Under the pieces are notes generated by a model. It had not been told where the DNA came from, did no database searches, and saw only the letters and a program-made list of their open reading frames with translations. Made by a program: the position numbers and the translations under genes. This document shows, piece after piece, positions 7,740 to 16,195 of a stretch of DNA of 64,000 nt; within the stretch, counting starts at the first letter, position 1, and every line of letters begins with the position of its first letter. The stretch comes from Polaribacter pectinis. GTDB lineage: Bacteria > Bacteroidota > Bacteroidia > Flavobacteriales > Flavobacteriaceae. Location: assembly GCF_014352875.1 (NCBI RefSeq), contig NZ_CP060695.1:775501-839500 (forward strand), read 5' to 3'.

Positions 7740-9479
7740 TTAGTTTACTTGTTTTTTATAGAACGTTCTAGAAAGTTCTTTGGTATTTCCAACATTGTCC
7801 GAGACTACAATTTTAAAGATATGTTTGCTACCAACCAATTTTTTATCACTAAAATTATAAGTTAGTATCTTTTTTTTATGATTGTACTGCATTAAAATCC
7901 ATTCATTGTCTATTGTTGCTCTCCAATTTTTTATTCCAGAACCAATATCAGAAATTTTTACTTTAATGGTTTTTAGATTAGAAATCCACTGATTGTCTTT
8001 AAAATATAGAATACTTGCTTTGGGTTTTATTTTATCAGAAAGCAATTTATAGTTTCCTAAAGATTTAGTTGTAGTAAAAAAAGTACTATCTTTTTTTCTT
8101 GTGAATTGATATCTTGGGTATTTAACATATTCTAAATTTGCTATGTATAATTGTTGTTTTTCGGCTTCAGAATAATTAGAAACATTAAAAGTAAGTGTAA
8201 AGCTTTTGTCTAATGGAATTGTAGGTGTATGAATTTTAGCAATTCCGTTTTCAACTTTAAAGTCTAAATATATATCCTCATAAAAAGTGTTCTTTGGAAA
8301 TGCAATTGTAACATTCTCTTTAGAAAATCGTTGAAATTTTTTAGCTATAATTTTATATGCTGTAGTGTCTTTCTGCTTTTTAAAAATAGTATTACTTTCT
8401 TTACCTACAACAGGAATTTTAATGGAACTTACATTTCCTTCAAAATCTTTTGCTATAATTTTTACAGTATAATTTAATCCTGGTTTAATATTTATTTTTC
8501 CATTATTAATTAAATTTTTATACATAGAAAGTTTATCAGCAGTTTCTTTGTATGTTTTTTGGTAACGTCTTTTGTACTTCTTATAATACTCATAATCTAC
8601 ATGTAGATTAATAAATTTACTTTCGGAAAAAGAAAAAGTTTCAACATCTATATAATAGAAACGTTTTTCATTAACTAACATTTCTAAACTGTAAATACCA
8701 TTTTTATTAGTTGCTTTGTCTAATCTATCAAAAACACTTACTCCAAAACCAATAGTACCACTTGCAGAAATTCTATCTGCACTGTATTTTCCATTTCCCA
8801 TATTTTTAATAGGAATTGAAAAACTTTTATTTTGTTGATTAATTCTAGCGTCCGTACTTAAAGAATAAGCTTTTACACCTTGTATTGTAGGTGATTTAGA
8901 ATCTGCGACTTTGAATCCGAACAAAAGCGGATTAATAATATTTTCTGAAGCTGTGTTTCTAATTTCAAAATGTAAGTGAGGTCCTCCAGAACCACCAGTA
9001 TCACCAGAAAAAGCAACTAGTTCTCCTTTTTTAACAGGAAATTGATATTCCTTAAAATATAAATTTCCAGTTTGGTAATTTTCTTTCTTGTACTGAACGG
9101 CTTTTACATATTTTTCAATTGCATCTGCAAATTTGCTTAAATGGCCATAAACAGAAGTGAAACCATTTGGGTGTGTAATATAAATAGCTTTTCCATAACC
9201 AAATTGTTGTACTTTTATTCTAGAAACATAACCATCTGCAACTGCATAAACTTTTAAACCTTCTCTTCCTTGAGTTTTTATGTCTATACCAGCATGAAAA
9301 TGATTACTTCTTAATTCGCCAAAAGTTCCACCTAATACAATTGGTATATCTAATGGATTTCTAAAATAGTCTTTTGGGTATTCTTCTTGAGAAAAAAATG
9401 ATAAAGATACTAAAAGAAGTATCAGTAGAGTAAAGTGTTTCAAAACGCAATTATTTTTTGTAAAAATACTAAAAATCAT
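7740..9479 (-). CDS. Secreted M23 family metallopeptidase (LytM-like)
   Basis: A 579-residue exported protein. After a signal segment (about residues 14-31), a peptidase M23 domain carries the zinc ligands: HFHAGID (His62, Asp66), His113 in VYGHLS and the HLH pair at 168-170 in GPHLHFEIR. Such enzymes cut peptide cross-links in peptidoglycan. The remaining 400 residues are beta-rich and unassigned. The first 12 residues (MIFSIFTKNNCV) look unlike a signal peptide; a TTG start at 9443 (giving MKHFTLLILLL) is an alternative. It heads a two-gene unit with the TonB receptor. Confidence 0.9.
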   Translation of the reverse strand: MIFSIFTKNNCVLKHFTLLILLLVSLSFFSQEEYPKDYFRNPLDIPIVLGGTFGELRSNHFHAGIDIKTQGREGLKVYAVADGYVSRIKVQQFGYGKAIYITHPNGFTSVYGHLSKFADAIEKYVKAVQYKKENYQTGNLYFKEYQFPVKKGELVAFSGDTGGSGGPHLHFEIRNTASENIINPLLFGFKVADSKSPTIQGVKAYSLSTDARINQQNKSFSIPIKNMGNGKYSADRISASGTIGFGVSVFDRLDKATNKNGIYSLEMLVNEKRFYYIDVETFSFSESKFINLHVDYEYYKKYKRRYQKTYKETADKLSMYKNLINNGKINIKPGLNYTVKIIAKDFEGNVSSIKIPVVGKESNTIFKKQKDTTAYKIIAKKFQRFSKENVTIAFPKNTFYEDIYLDFKVENGIAKIHTPTIPLDKSFTLTFNVSNYSEAEKQQLYIANLEYVKYPRYQFTRKKDSTFFTTTKSLGNYKLLSDKIKPKASILYFKDNQWISNLKTIKVKISDIGSGIKNWRATIDNEWILMQYNHKKKILTYNFSDKKLVGSKHIFKIVVSDNVGNTKELSRTFYKKQVN

Positions 9480-9531
9480 TTTTCTTGTAATAGTTTAAAA
9501 ACCAAGGGATTATTAAAAAAGCAATTAAATG

Positions 9532-9562
9532 TTGTAAAATTTAAAACAGAATGCTAACTTTG
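9532..9562 (+). promoter_or_regulatory. Putative promoter of the zapB-like/zapA unit
   Basis: TTG at 9532-9534 is followed after 20 bases by TAACTTTG (9555-9562), a good match to the Bacteroidota -33/-7 pattern. It lies 27 bases before the ATG at 9590. Confidence 0.6.
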
Positions 9563-9589
9563 TAGATATAGTTTTATTTTAAAAGTTAT

Positions 9590-9871
9590 ATGAGCAAAAC
9601 ATTAGAAGCAATTCATTTACTGCAAGATAAGCTAGAAAGCTTATTTTCTAATTATGAATTTTTAAAGAATGAAAATGAAATTTTGCTTCAAAGTAACACT
9701 CGTTTACAACATCAACTTTTAGAAAACAAACAATTATTAGAAAGTCAAAAAAAAGAGTATGATTTACTAAAAATTGCTAAAACTATAGAAGGCAGTAGTA
9801 CAGATACAAAACTAAAAATAAATGCATTAATTAGAGAAATCGATAAATGCATCATTCAGTTACAAGAATAA
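9590..9871 (+). CDS. Small coiled-coil protein, ZapB-like candidate
   Basis: A 93-residue soluble protein that is almost wholly a coiled coil: heptad leucines and isoleucines run from about residue 5 to 70 (LEAIHLLQDKLESLF, LLENKQLLESQ). It lies 13 bases upstream of zapA and shares its promoter. ZapB of proteobacteria is a coiled-coil partner of ZapA at the FtsZ ring, so a similar role in division is plausible. The assignment rests on size, coiled coil and neighbour only; I see no diagnostic motif. Confidence 0.7.
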   Translation: MSKTLEAIHLLQDKLESLFSNYEFLKNENEILLQSNTRLQHQLLENKQLLESQKKEYDLLKIAKTIEGSSTDTKLKINALIREIDKCIIQLQE

Positions 9872-9884
9872 CGTTCTTTAAATT

Positions 9885-10175
9885 GTGGGAAAACTAAAAA
9901 TTAATATTGTTATAGCTGGTAGAACATATCCTTTAAGTGTAAATAACACCAAAGAAGAAGAAGGTATGCGTAAAGCCGCAAGTGCTATTAATAAGTTAAT
10001 TTCTATGTATGAGCGAAATTATGCAGTTAGCGACAAACAAGATGTTTTAGCTATGTGTGCATTGCAATTTGCATCCAAAATGGAAATATCATCTATAGAA
10101 AAAGATTCTACAAATGCTGAAGCAATAGAAAAATTAACAGCGTTAACCAATTTGGTAAACTCTCATTTAAAATAA
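9885..10175 (+). CDS. zapA: Cell division protein ZapA
   Basis: A 96-residue protein that bundles FtsZ filaments at the Z-ring. The N-terminal KLKINIVIAGRTYPLSV strand and the following EEGMRKAASAINKLI helix are typical of ZapA, with a C-terminal coiled coil. The start is GTG at 9885; there is no ATG before the conserved N-terminal strand. It follows the coiled-coil gene closely and is followed by a 6S RNA, an arrangement also known from other bacteria. Confidence 0.9.
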   Translation: MGKLKINIVIAGRTYPLSVNNTKEEEGMRKAASAINKLISMYERNYAVSDKQDVLAMCALQFASKMEISSIEKDSTNAEAIEKLTALTNLVNSHLK

Positions 10176-10198
10176 GTTCTTTAAAATACATTAACAAC

Positions 10199-10367
10199 AC
10201 ACTGCCTACGTTAGTAAATTGTTTATTAAACTCAACACGATTCAATTATGAAGGATGAGTCTTAATTGTAAAAGCAAGCCACCTTGAGTGGATCCTTGAT
10301 CAGTTAGTTAGTCCTATAAGTAACCATAATGGAGTTTAAAAAACCCAACTAATGTAGGCTTTTTTTA
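10199..10367 (+). ncRNA. ssrS: 6S RNA (SsrS)-like
   Basis: The 209-base gap between zapA and rny can fold into a 6S-type structure. The closing stem is GCCTACGTTAG (10204-10214) with CTAATGTAGGC (10349-10359; one G-U pair), followed by a T-run to 10367. A terminal arm pairs AAGGAT (10251-10256) with ATCCTT (10292-10297) and holds an inner CCAC/GTGG hairpin, with a large unpaired region between the two stems. 6S RNA copies an open promoter and binds the housekeeping RNA polymerase. The position next to zapA supports the call. I see no other gene in this gap. Confidence 0.7.
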
Positions 10368-10384
10368 TATACTAAACTTAAATT

Positions 10385-11953
10385 ATGGAAGGAATACTAC
10401 TACCCGCTATTGTGGGAGTTTTAATAGGAATTGCAGTTGGTTTTATCATTGCAAAAGCTATGGAAAAATCAAAAGGTAAAAAATTACTTAATGGTACAAG
10501 AAAAGAAGCTGCTTCTATTCTAAAAGAAGCTAAAATTGATGCAGAATCAATTAAAAAAGAAAAAATACTACAAGCAAAAGAGAAATTTATAGAGCTTAAA
10601 TCGGAACACGAAAAAGTAATCTTATCTAGAGAAAAGAAAATTTCTGACGTAGAAAAACGTATTAGAGATAGAGAATCTCAAGTGGCATCTGAAGTAGATA
10701 AAAATAAAAAACTGAATAAGTCTTTAGAGCAAAAAGAGAAAGACTACGATTTTAAGTTAGATTTTTTAGAGAATAAAGAAAGTGAGTTAGAAGTAATGCA
10801 CAAACGTCATGTAGATATGTTAGAGCAAATCTCTGGGCTTTCTGCAGATGAAGCAAAGAAAGAATTAGTTACTTCATTAAAAGACGAAGCAAAAACAGAA
10901 GCAATGGCTTTTGTTCAAACATCTATAGAAGAAGCAAAATTAACAGCAGAACAAGAAGCTAGAAAAGTAGTTTTAGGTACTATACAAAGAGTTGGTGTAG
11001 AACAAGCTGTAGAAAACTGTGTATCTGTCTTTAACTTAGAATCAGATGATGTTAAAGGAAGAATTATTGGTAGAGAAGGGCGTAATATTAGAGCTTTAGA
11101 AGCTGCAACAGGTGTAGAAATTATTGTAGATGACACACCAGATGCAATTATACTTTCTTGTTTCGATCCAATTAGAAGAGAAATAGCACGTTTATCTTTA
11201 CATAAATTGGTTACAGATGGTAGAATTCACCCAGCAAGAATTGAAGAAGTTGTTGGTAAAACAGAAAAACAAATTACTCAAGAAATTATAGAAGTTGGTA
11301 AAAGAACAGTAATCGATTTAGGAATTCATGGTTTACATCCAGAATTAGTAAAAGCGGTTGGTAGAATGAAGTACAGATCTTCTTACGGACAAAATTTATT
11401 GCAACACTCTAGAGAAGTTGCTAATTTATGTGGAATTATGGCTGCAGAAATGGGGTTAAATTCTAAAGTAGCAAAACGTGCAGGTTTATTACACGATATT
11501 GGTAAAGTACCAAATGAAGAAAGTGAGTTACCTCACGCTTTATTAGGAATGCAATGGGCAGAAAAATATGGTGAAAAACCAGATGTTTGTAATGCTATTG
11601 GAGCTCACCATGATGAGATTGAAATGAAAACATTAATTTCTCCTATCGTTCAAGTTTGTGATGCAATTTCAGGAGCAAGACCAGGAGCAAGACGTCAAGT
11701 TTTAGATTCTTACATACAACGTTTAAAAGATTTAGAAGCAATCGCTTTTGGCTTTACAGGAGTTCAAAAAGCTTACGCAATACAAGCAGGACGTGAGTTA
11801 CGTGTAATGGTAGAAAGCACGAAAGTTAACGACACCAAAGCAGCAGAATTATCATTTAGTATTTCACAAAAAATACAAAATGATATGACGTATCCAGGTC
11901 AAGTAAAAGTGACTGTAATTAGAGAAACAAGAGCAGTAAACGTAGCAAAATAG
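10385..11953 (+). CDS. rny: Ribonuclease Y
   Basis: This 522-residue membrane-anchored endoribonuclease starts mRNA decay. The order of parts is normal: an N-terminal membrane helix (about residues 4-24), a long charged coiled coil (30-170), a KH RNA-binding domain with [10 protein letters not shown] (225-234) and an HD phosphohydrolase domain with the metal-binding HDIGK (370-374). Length matches the family. Its own terminator follows, and the 6S RNA terminator precedes it, so it is probably transcribed from a promoter in or just after the 6S region. Confidence 0.97.
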   Translation: MEGILLPAIVGVLIGIAVGFIIAKAMEKSKGKKLLNGTRKEAASILKEAKIDAESIKKEKILQAKEKFIELKSEHEKVILSREKKISDVEKRIRDRESQVASEVDKNKKLNKSLEQKEKDYDFKLDFLENKESELEVMHKRHVDMLEQISGLSADEAKKELVTSLKDEAKTEAMAFVQTSIEEAKLTAEQEARKVVLGTIQRVGVEQAVENCVSVFNLESDDVKGRIIGREGRNIRALEAATGVEIIVDDTPDAIILSCFDPIRREIARLSLHKLVTDGRIHPARIEEVVGKTEKQITQEIIEVGKRTVIDLGIHGLHPELVKAVGRMKYRSSYGQNLLQHSREVANLCGIMAAEMGLNSKVAKRAGLLHDIGKVPNEESELPHALLGMQWAEKYGEKPDVCNAIGAHHDEIEMKTLISPIVQVCDAISGARPGARRQVLDSYIQRLKDLEAIAFGFTGVQKAYAIQAGRELRVMVESTKVNDTKAAELSFSISQKIQNDMTYPGQVKVTVIRETRAVNVAK

Positions 11954-11983
11954 AATAAAACTTAATTTACTCTTACAAATAAC

Positions 11984-12016
11984 AAAAACCTACTTAATTT
12001 AAGTAGGTTTTTTTAT
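11984..12016. terminator. Terminator of rny
   Basis: AAAAACCTACTTAA/TTAAGTAGGTTTTTTT: a perfect 12-base stem flanked by A- and T-runs, 31 bases after the rny stop; usable on both strands. Confidence 0.88.
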
Positions 12017-12032
12017 TGTTGTATTGTTTTTT

Positions 12033-12200
12033 GAAGCTATTTCCTGCTTTTCGCACTCGCTTTTTTTTTATGCTATTTCAGCATCTCACTTTTTTTAAAT
12101 AAATAATTTCATACTTATAACAGATACTGAATCTAGTTAAGCATAAAAAAAAGAGCTCAAACATATGCTACAATCAGGGCTAAACTTGTTTGCCAGCTAA
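12033..12200 (-). repeat. Structured intergenic repeat, flavobacterial type (copy 1)
   Basis: The minus strand reads AGCCCTGATTGTAGCA near 12184-12169 and AGCAGGAAATAGCTTC at 12048-12033. Between them GCATAAAAAAAAGAGC (12141-12156) pairs with the T-rich, ATGC-ended run at 12059-12074. I recall a widespread flavobacterial intergenic element of the form AGCCCTGATTGAAG...hairpin...AAAGCAGGAAAAAGCTCC, which this matches with changes. Whether it is an RNA, a terminator-like element or a dispersed repeat is unknown. It fills most of the 264-base gap between rny and xerD; no ORF is visible there. Confidence 0.5.
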
Positions 12201-12217
12201 TATCTATATAATAGGTT

Positions 12218-13114
12218 TTATTTTCTAGGATGATAAGTGTCTACAACTTCTTTTAAATAACTTTTATCTACATGTACATAAACTTCTGTTGTTGTAATAC
12301 TTTCATGACCCAACATTTGTTGTATTGCTCTTAAATCTGCTCCGTTTTTTAACAAATGGGTAGCAAAAGAATGGCGTAACGTATGTGGGCTAATCTTCTT
12401 ATTCAAATCAATTTTAATTGCCAAATCTTTTAAAATCATAAAAATCATTTGGCGTGTCAATCCTTTTCCTCTTCTATTCAAATACAATGTATCTTCAAAA
12501 CCTTTTTTGGGTTGAATATAACTTCGTATATTATTCATGTAAATAGAAATATATTTTTGAGCATTAAAATGAATAGGAACATATCTTTGTTTGTTTCCTT
12601 TACCAGTAACTCTAATAAAACCTTCTTCAAAAAATAAATCAGAAATTTTTAAATTAATAAGTTCACTAACTCGTAAACCACAACTATACATCGTCTCTAA
12701 AATAGTTCTGTTTCTTTCTCCTTGAGGATGACTTAAATCGATTGCAGAAATTAAGCTGTCAATTTCATCTTCAGATAAAGTATCTGGCAATTTTCTTCCA
12801 ATTTTTGGAGCTTCAATTAAATCAGTAGGATTTGTTTTTCTATAATCTTCAAAAATTAAATAATCGAAAAAACTACGCAAACCAGAAATTATTCTTGCCT
12901 GACTTCTTGGGTTAACCGCTTTCGCTATTTCATAAACAAACTGTTGAATTGTAATTTCATCAATAGAAATAGGAGAGTAGTTTATTTCGTTTACAGATAA
13001 AAAGTTTTCTAACTTTTTTAAATCTCTAGAATAACTATCTATTGTGTTTTTAGACAAGCCTCTTTCTATTCTTAAAAAAAGTTGATAGTCTTTAATTGCG
13101 TTTTGCCATTTCAT
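12218..13114 (-). CDS. xerD: Tyrosine recombinase XerC/XerD family
   Basis: A 298-residue site-specific recombinase; XerC/D resolve chromosome dimers at dif. An N-terminal SAM-like core-binding domain (about 1-95) precedes the catalytic domain. All six active-site residues can be seen: Arg148 (CGLRVSELI), Lys172 (TGKGNKQR), His244 and Arg247 (HTLRHSF), His270 (LGHESI) and Tyr279 (EVYVHVD). Length and housekeeping neighbours fit a chromosomal Xer protein rather than a mobile-element integrase; no attachment sites are visible. XerC and XerD cannot be told apart here with certainty. Confidence 0.92.
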   Translation of the reverse strand: MKWQNAIKDYQLFLRIERGLSKNTIDSYSRDLKKLENFLSVNEINYSPISIDEITIQQFVYEIAKAVNPRSQARIISGLRSFFDYLIFEDYRKTNPTDLIEAPKIGRKLPDTLSEDEIDSLISAIDLSHPQGERNRTILETMYSCGLRVSELINLKISDLFFEEGFIRVTGKGNKQRYVPIHFNAQKYISIYMNNIRSYIQPKKGFEDTLYLNRRGKGLTRQMIFMILKDLAIKIDLNKKISPHTLRHSFATHLLKNGADLRAIQQMLGHESITTTEVYVHVDKSYLKEVVDTYHPRK

Positions 13115-13133
13115 AACGTAAATCTACAAAAAT

Positions 13134-13164
13134 AAAAAACCACCCAAATCTGGGTGGTTTTTTA
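13134..13164. terminator. Terminator between TM2 gene and xerD
   Basis: AAAAAACCACCCA/TGGGTGGTTTTTT, a strong stem with a short AATC-type loop. On the minus strand it ends transcripts of the TM2 gene before xerD starts. Confidence 0.85.
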
Positions 13165-13183
13165 TAAAAGTTATTATAATAGA

Positions 13184-13555
13184 TTATAATGTTTTAGAGT
13201 AGCTTCCGTTTTTTGGTTGTAAATCTCCAGTTATAATCATAACAAGATCTATAATATACCAAATACCAAAACCTCCAAGAGTAATTAATTTAAGAACACC
13301 AAGTAAAGTGTATCCTAAATAAAATCTATCTACTCCTAAACCTCCTAAAAATAGAGATAATAATAAAGCAGTAACTTGACTTTTACCTGAACTGGCAACA
13401 GTAGCAAATGTTGTAACTTCATTTTTTTCAACTTTGTTGTTTTTAATAACTTCTACCTTTTCTGTTTTCTTTTTTACAGGAAAAGAAGCGTGAGAATTAA
13501 AAGAAAATGCTAAAAAAGCAAATAAGAATGTGTAAATAGTTAGTGATTTCTTCAT
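13184..13555 (-). CDS. TM2 domain-containing membrane protein
   Basis: A 123-residue protein with an N-terminal hydrophobic signal or anchor (residues 5-24), a lysine-rich linker (about 28-48) and a TM2 domain (about 55-115): two membrane helices joined by the short turn GGLGVDRFYLGYTLLG, ending in WYIIDLVMIITG. TM2 proteins are widespread and of unknown cellular function. It is monocistronic between a promoter-like TATATTTG box and a strong terminator. Confidence 0.88.
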   Translation of the reverse strand: MKKSLTIYTFLFAFLAFSFNSHASFPVKKKTEKVEVIKNNKVEKNEVTTFATVASSGKSQVTALLLSLFLGGLGVDRFYLGYTLLGVLKLITLGGFGIWYIIDLVMIITGDLQPKNGSYSKTL

Positions 13556-13585
13556 AAAATTTAGTTTTTTTTAAGTTATTTGTTT

Positions 13586-13593
13586 CAAATATA
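13586..13593 (-). promoter_or_regulatory. Putative -7 box for the TM2 gene
   Basis: The minus strand reads TATATTTG, a perfect TAnnTTTG box, 30 bases before the ATG at 13555. It lies in the 49-base gap shared with the divergent secreted-protein gene. Confidence 0.45.
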
Positions 13594-13604
13594 AAGAAAT
13601 ATCT

Positions 13605-14516
13605 ATGAACAAAAGTTTTTTATTTTTATTTAGTTTACTCGTTTTTTTTAAGTCTTATTCTCAAGAAAAAGAAGAGTTTGATTTTGAGTTAGTTGGAGCT
13701 TTAGTTTTAGAATCTAATCAATTAATTTCTTATAAAATTGAGTTTAATTCTAATAAAAATGGTTTTATTGAAGGATATTCTTATACAGATATTTCAGGTG
13801 AAAACGAGACCAAATCTTATATAAGAGGATACTACAACCCAAAAAATAAAAATATTCAATTTAAAGAAAGTGATATTTTATATACTAAATCTAAATTTTT
13901 ACCAGATGAATTTTGCTTTGTAGAATTTAAGGGAGAATTTAAAGAATCGTCAAAGAAAAAGTTATTAGATGGTAATTTTATAGGTATTTACGATGATAAA
14001 GACACTTGCGCAACTGGTAAAATAAAATTGGTAAGCACAAAGTTTATAGAAAAAAAGATAAAAAAACTGTACAAAAAAGTTGAAAAGATTGATAAAATAA
14101 AAAAAATAGACAGTATTGTAAAAGAAGAGATTAAACCAGAAAACTATTTGAAGAAGTTTAGTGAGACTAAAATTAATTCTGGTGAAAAAGTTTCTGTTTT
14201 TGTTTATACAAACAAAATGAAAATGGAAATTTGGGATTATGGAATAGAAGATGGAGATGTAATTACAATTTTAAATAATAATGTACCTATTCTAGAAAAT
14301 TATACTGTAAAACGAAAGAAAAAAAGCATTACTGTTAATTTAACTGATGCTGAAAATTTAATTAAAATAATAACGATTAATTCTGGTAAATTAAAAACTA
14401 ATACTACAAAATTAAAGTTGTATGATTTTAGAAGACAATATGAAGTAATTGCAGATTTAGAAGAAGGGAAAGAAGCTACTATAAATGTTGTTAGATTAAA
14501 GGTTAAAAAGAAATAA
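13605..14516 (+). CDS. Secreted protein of unknown function
   Basis: A 303-residue protein with a clear signal peptide (residues 1-19, FLFSLLVFFKSYSQ). The first half is beta-rich (about 25-150), followed by a lysine-rich linker (about 150-185) and a second beta-rich domain (about 190-300) with alternating strands such as VITILNNNVPILENYTV. It has no lipobox, T9SS tail or catalytic motif that I recognise. It probably acts in the periplasm or at the cell surface. The gene is divergent from the TM2 gene and 88 bases upstream of a porin-like gene with its own promoter. Confidence 0.75.
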   Translation: MNKSFLFLFSLLVFFKSYSQEKEEFDFELVGALVLESNQLISYKIEFNSNKNGFIEGYSYTDISGENETKSYIRGYYNPKNKNIQFKESDILYTKSKFLPDEFCFVEFKGEFKESSKKKLLDGNFIGIYDDKDTCATGKIKLVSTKFIEKKIKKLYKKVEKIDKIKKIDSIVKEEIKPENYLKKFSETKINSGEKVSVFVYTNKMKMEIWDYGIEDGDVITILNNNVPILENYTVKRKKKSITVNLTDAENLIKIITINSGKLKTNTTKLKLYDFRRQYEVIADLEEGKEATINVVRLKVKKK

Positions 14517-14572
14517 TTTTATTTGAGTTAATTTTTGAATGCATAAAGCACATTTTAGTTTTTATAGTGCAA

Positions 14573-14580
14573 TACTTTTG
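14573..14580 (+). promoter_or_regulatory. Putative -7 box for the beta-barrel gene
   Basis: TACTTTTG, a perfect TAnnTTTG box, 24 bases before the ATG at 14605. No convincing -33 element. Confidence 0.45.
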
Positions 14581-14604
14581 TAGCATAAATTTAAAATTAA
14601 CATT

Positions 14605-15108
14605 ATGAAAAAATTATTGTTTGTCGCATTTTTAGCGATTGTAGGATTAAGTAAAACCAATGCACAAGAAGGTGTTTTAAACGGAGGTTTTAATGTTGGT
14701 ATACCAACAGGAGATGTTAGTGACCTTACAAGTTTTACATTAGGAGCAGAATTAAATTACATGTTTCCTGTTGCACAAGGATTCACTTTAGGGCCATCTG
14801 TGCAGTATTCTCATTTTTTTGGTAAAGATGTAGATTTAGTTGGAGGTGGAACTTTAGAAGTTTCTGATGCTTCTTTTTTACCAATTTCTGGTGCAGCAAG
14901 ATTTAATGTTTCAGATAGTTTTGTATTAGGAGCAAACATTGGTTATGCTGTTGGTTTAAATGATGGTAATGATGGTGGGTTTTATTACAGACCAATTGTA
15001 GGATACAAAATAGGAGATACTACTCAATTAAACTTATCTTATTCTGGAATTAGTAATGATGGATTAACTTTTTCTAATGTAAGTTTAGGAGTAATGTTTG
15101 GTATTTAG
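14605..15108 (+). CDS. Small outer-membrane beta-barrel protein
   Basis: A 167-residue protein with a signal peptide (residues 1-20, ending SKTNAQ). The rest is a series of glycine-rich amphipathic strands (GAELNYMFPVAQGFTLGPS, VLGANIGYAVGLN, ISNDGLTFSNVSLGVMFGI), consistent with an eight-stranded outer-membrane barrel of the OmpA/OmpW-like size class. No function can be assigned. It has its own -7 box and a strong terminator, so it is probably an abundant single-gene transcript. Confidence 0.82.
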   Translation: MKKLLFVAFLAIVGLSKTNAQEGVLNGGFNVGIPTGDVSDLTSFTLGAELNYMFPVAQGFTLGPSVQYSHFFGKDVDLVGGGTLEVSDASFLPISGAARFNVSDSFVLGANIGYAVGLNDGNDGGFYYRPIVGYKIGDTTQLNLSYSGISNDGLTFSNVSLGVMFGI

Positions 15109-15128
15109 TAGAAAGAAAATTATATTTT

Positions 15129-15164
15129 TTAAAAACGGAAGCAAATTATGCTTCCGTTTTTTTG
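15129..15164. terminator. Terminator of the beta-barrel gene
   Basis: AAAAAACGGAAGC/GCTTCCGTTTTTTT stem with the loop AAATTAT, about 20 bases after the barrel gene stop and about 20 bases before aroQ. Confidence 0.88.
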
Positions 15165-15186
15165 TTTAAAGTAGTATTTTAGCAAT

Positions 15187-15600
15187 ATGAAGCTTATAAT
15201 TATAAACGGACCCAACCTAAATTTATTAGGAAAAAGAGAACCAGAAATTTATGGTTCTAGTACTTTTGAAGATTATTTTAGAGAATTACAATTAAAGTTT
15301 AAAACAGTAGAATTATCTTATTTTCAGTCTAATATAGAAGGAGAAATTATAGATAAATTACACGAAGTTGGTTTTAGTTTTGATGGAATAATCTTAAACG
15401 CAGCTGCTTATACACACACTTCAGTTGGTATTGGTGATGCTGTTAAAGGGATAGAAACTCCTGTTGTAGAAATTCATATTTCTAACATTCATGCCAGAGA
15501 AGATTTTAGGCATAAAAGTTATATTGCTGCAAATGCAAAAGGAGTATTATTTGGTTTCGGGTTAAAAGGTTATGAATTAGCTATTGAAAGTTTTTTATAA
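15187..15600 (+). CDS. aroQ: 3-dehydroquinate dehydratase, type II
   Basis: A 137-residue cytosolic enzyme of the shikimate pathway that converts 3-dehydroquinate to 3-dehydroshikimate. The N-terminus INGPNLNLLGKREPEIYG is the family signature, with catalytic Arg17 and Tyr22; NAAAYTHTS and EIHISNIHAREDFR hold the substrate-binding Asn and catalytic His. Length is normal (about 140-150). It overlaps the convergent GNAT gene by six bases at its 3' end. Confidence 0.96.
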   Translation: MKLIIINGPNLNLLGKREPEIYGSSTFEDYFRELQLKFKTVELSYFQSNIEGEIIDKLHEVGFSFDGIILNAAAYTHTSVGIGDAVKGIETPVVEIHISNIHAREDFRHKSYIAANAKGVLFGFGLKGYELAIESFL

Positions 15601-16062
15601 TTCTAATAACATTTTAATGTCAGAACGCTCATAATGTGAGTTTTCTTCTAATGGAATTTCTTTAAACCCTATTTTTTTATACAAATTAATTGCAGGAACT
15701 AATGTTCTGTGTGAATATAGCGTAATACTTTTCCATTGTTTGCTTTTTGCAAACTCGATACAATAATTCATTAATTGTAACCCAATTTTTTTACCATGAT
15801 ATTTTGGTAAAACAGCCATTTTACTCAATTCAAAAAAAGTTTTTTGATTAATAAGTGCAACAACACCAACAATTTCTGAATTATATCTTGCACAAAAAAT
15901 AAAACCTCCAGTATCTAAAATATATTCTTTCGGATTGCTTAAAACTTTTTTATCATAAGGTTCTACGTAAAAATATTTTTCTAACCATTCTACATTTAAG
16001 TTGTAGAAGTCCTTTGCATGTTCTAGTTGATAAGCAATAATTTCTAGGTTTTCTATTTCCAT
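15595..16062 (-). CDS. GNAT family N-acetyltransferase
   Basis: A protein of about 155 residues with the GNAT fold: EIVGVVALI (strand beta4), MAVLPKYHGKKIGLQLMNYC (acetyl-CoA pyrophosphate loop of R/Q-x-x-G-x-G type, here YHGKKIG) and LYKKIGFKEI near the C-terminus. It transfers acetyl from acetyl-CoA to an unknown amine. The frame could extend to a TTG at 16071, but that codon lies at the edge of an intergenic repeat, so I chose the ATG at 16062. Confidence 0.85.
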   Translation of the reverse strand: MEIENLEIIAYQLEHAKDFYNLNVEWLEKYFYVEPYDKKVLSNPKEYILDTGGFIFCARYNSEIVGVVALINQKTFFELSKMAVLPKYHGKKIGLQLMNYCIEFAKSKQWKSITLYSHRTLVPAINLYKKIGFKEIPLEENSHYERSDIKMLLEL

Positions 16063-16071
16063 ACTTGACAA

Positions 16072-16191
16072 ATTGCGTTAGGGTTTGAAACAGTTCTAAT
16101 ATCTGCTAATATTCTTAACCTTTTTTGTTTTTACAAAAAAGATATAGTGTAAAGCCCGACCACACATTTTTTTGTCTGGTAACGCCCAAAT
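16072..16191 (+). repeat. Structured intergenic repeat, flavobacterial type (copy 2)
   Basis: The segment begins ATTGCGTTAGGGTTTGAAAC and ends AAAGCCCGACC...GTAACGCCCAAATT. It holds a perfect hairpin CTTTTTTGT/ACAAAAAAG (about 16120-16141) and a second stem ACCACACA/TGTCTGGT with one mismatch (about 16159-16180). I recall a flavobacterial element of the form AGGGATTGAAG...hairpin...GATATAGCGGAAAGCCCGACC...AACGCCC, which this matches. It begins only 4 bases after the ftcD stop. Function unknown. Confidence 0.55.
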
Positions 16192-16195
16192 TATA

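Noticed and set aside
12218..13114. Tyrosine recombinase as mark of a mobile element
   Set aside because: Length, complete catalytic set and housekeeping neighbours match chromosomal Xer proteins; no attachment-site repeats, tRNA or cargo genes were seen.
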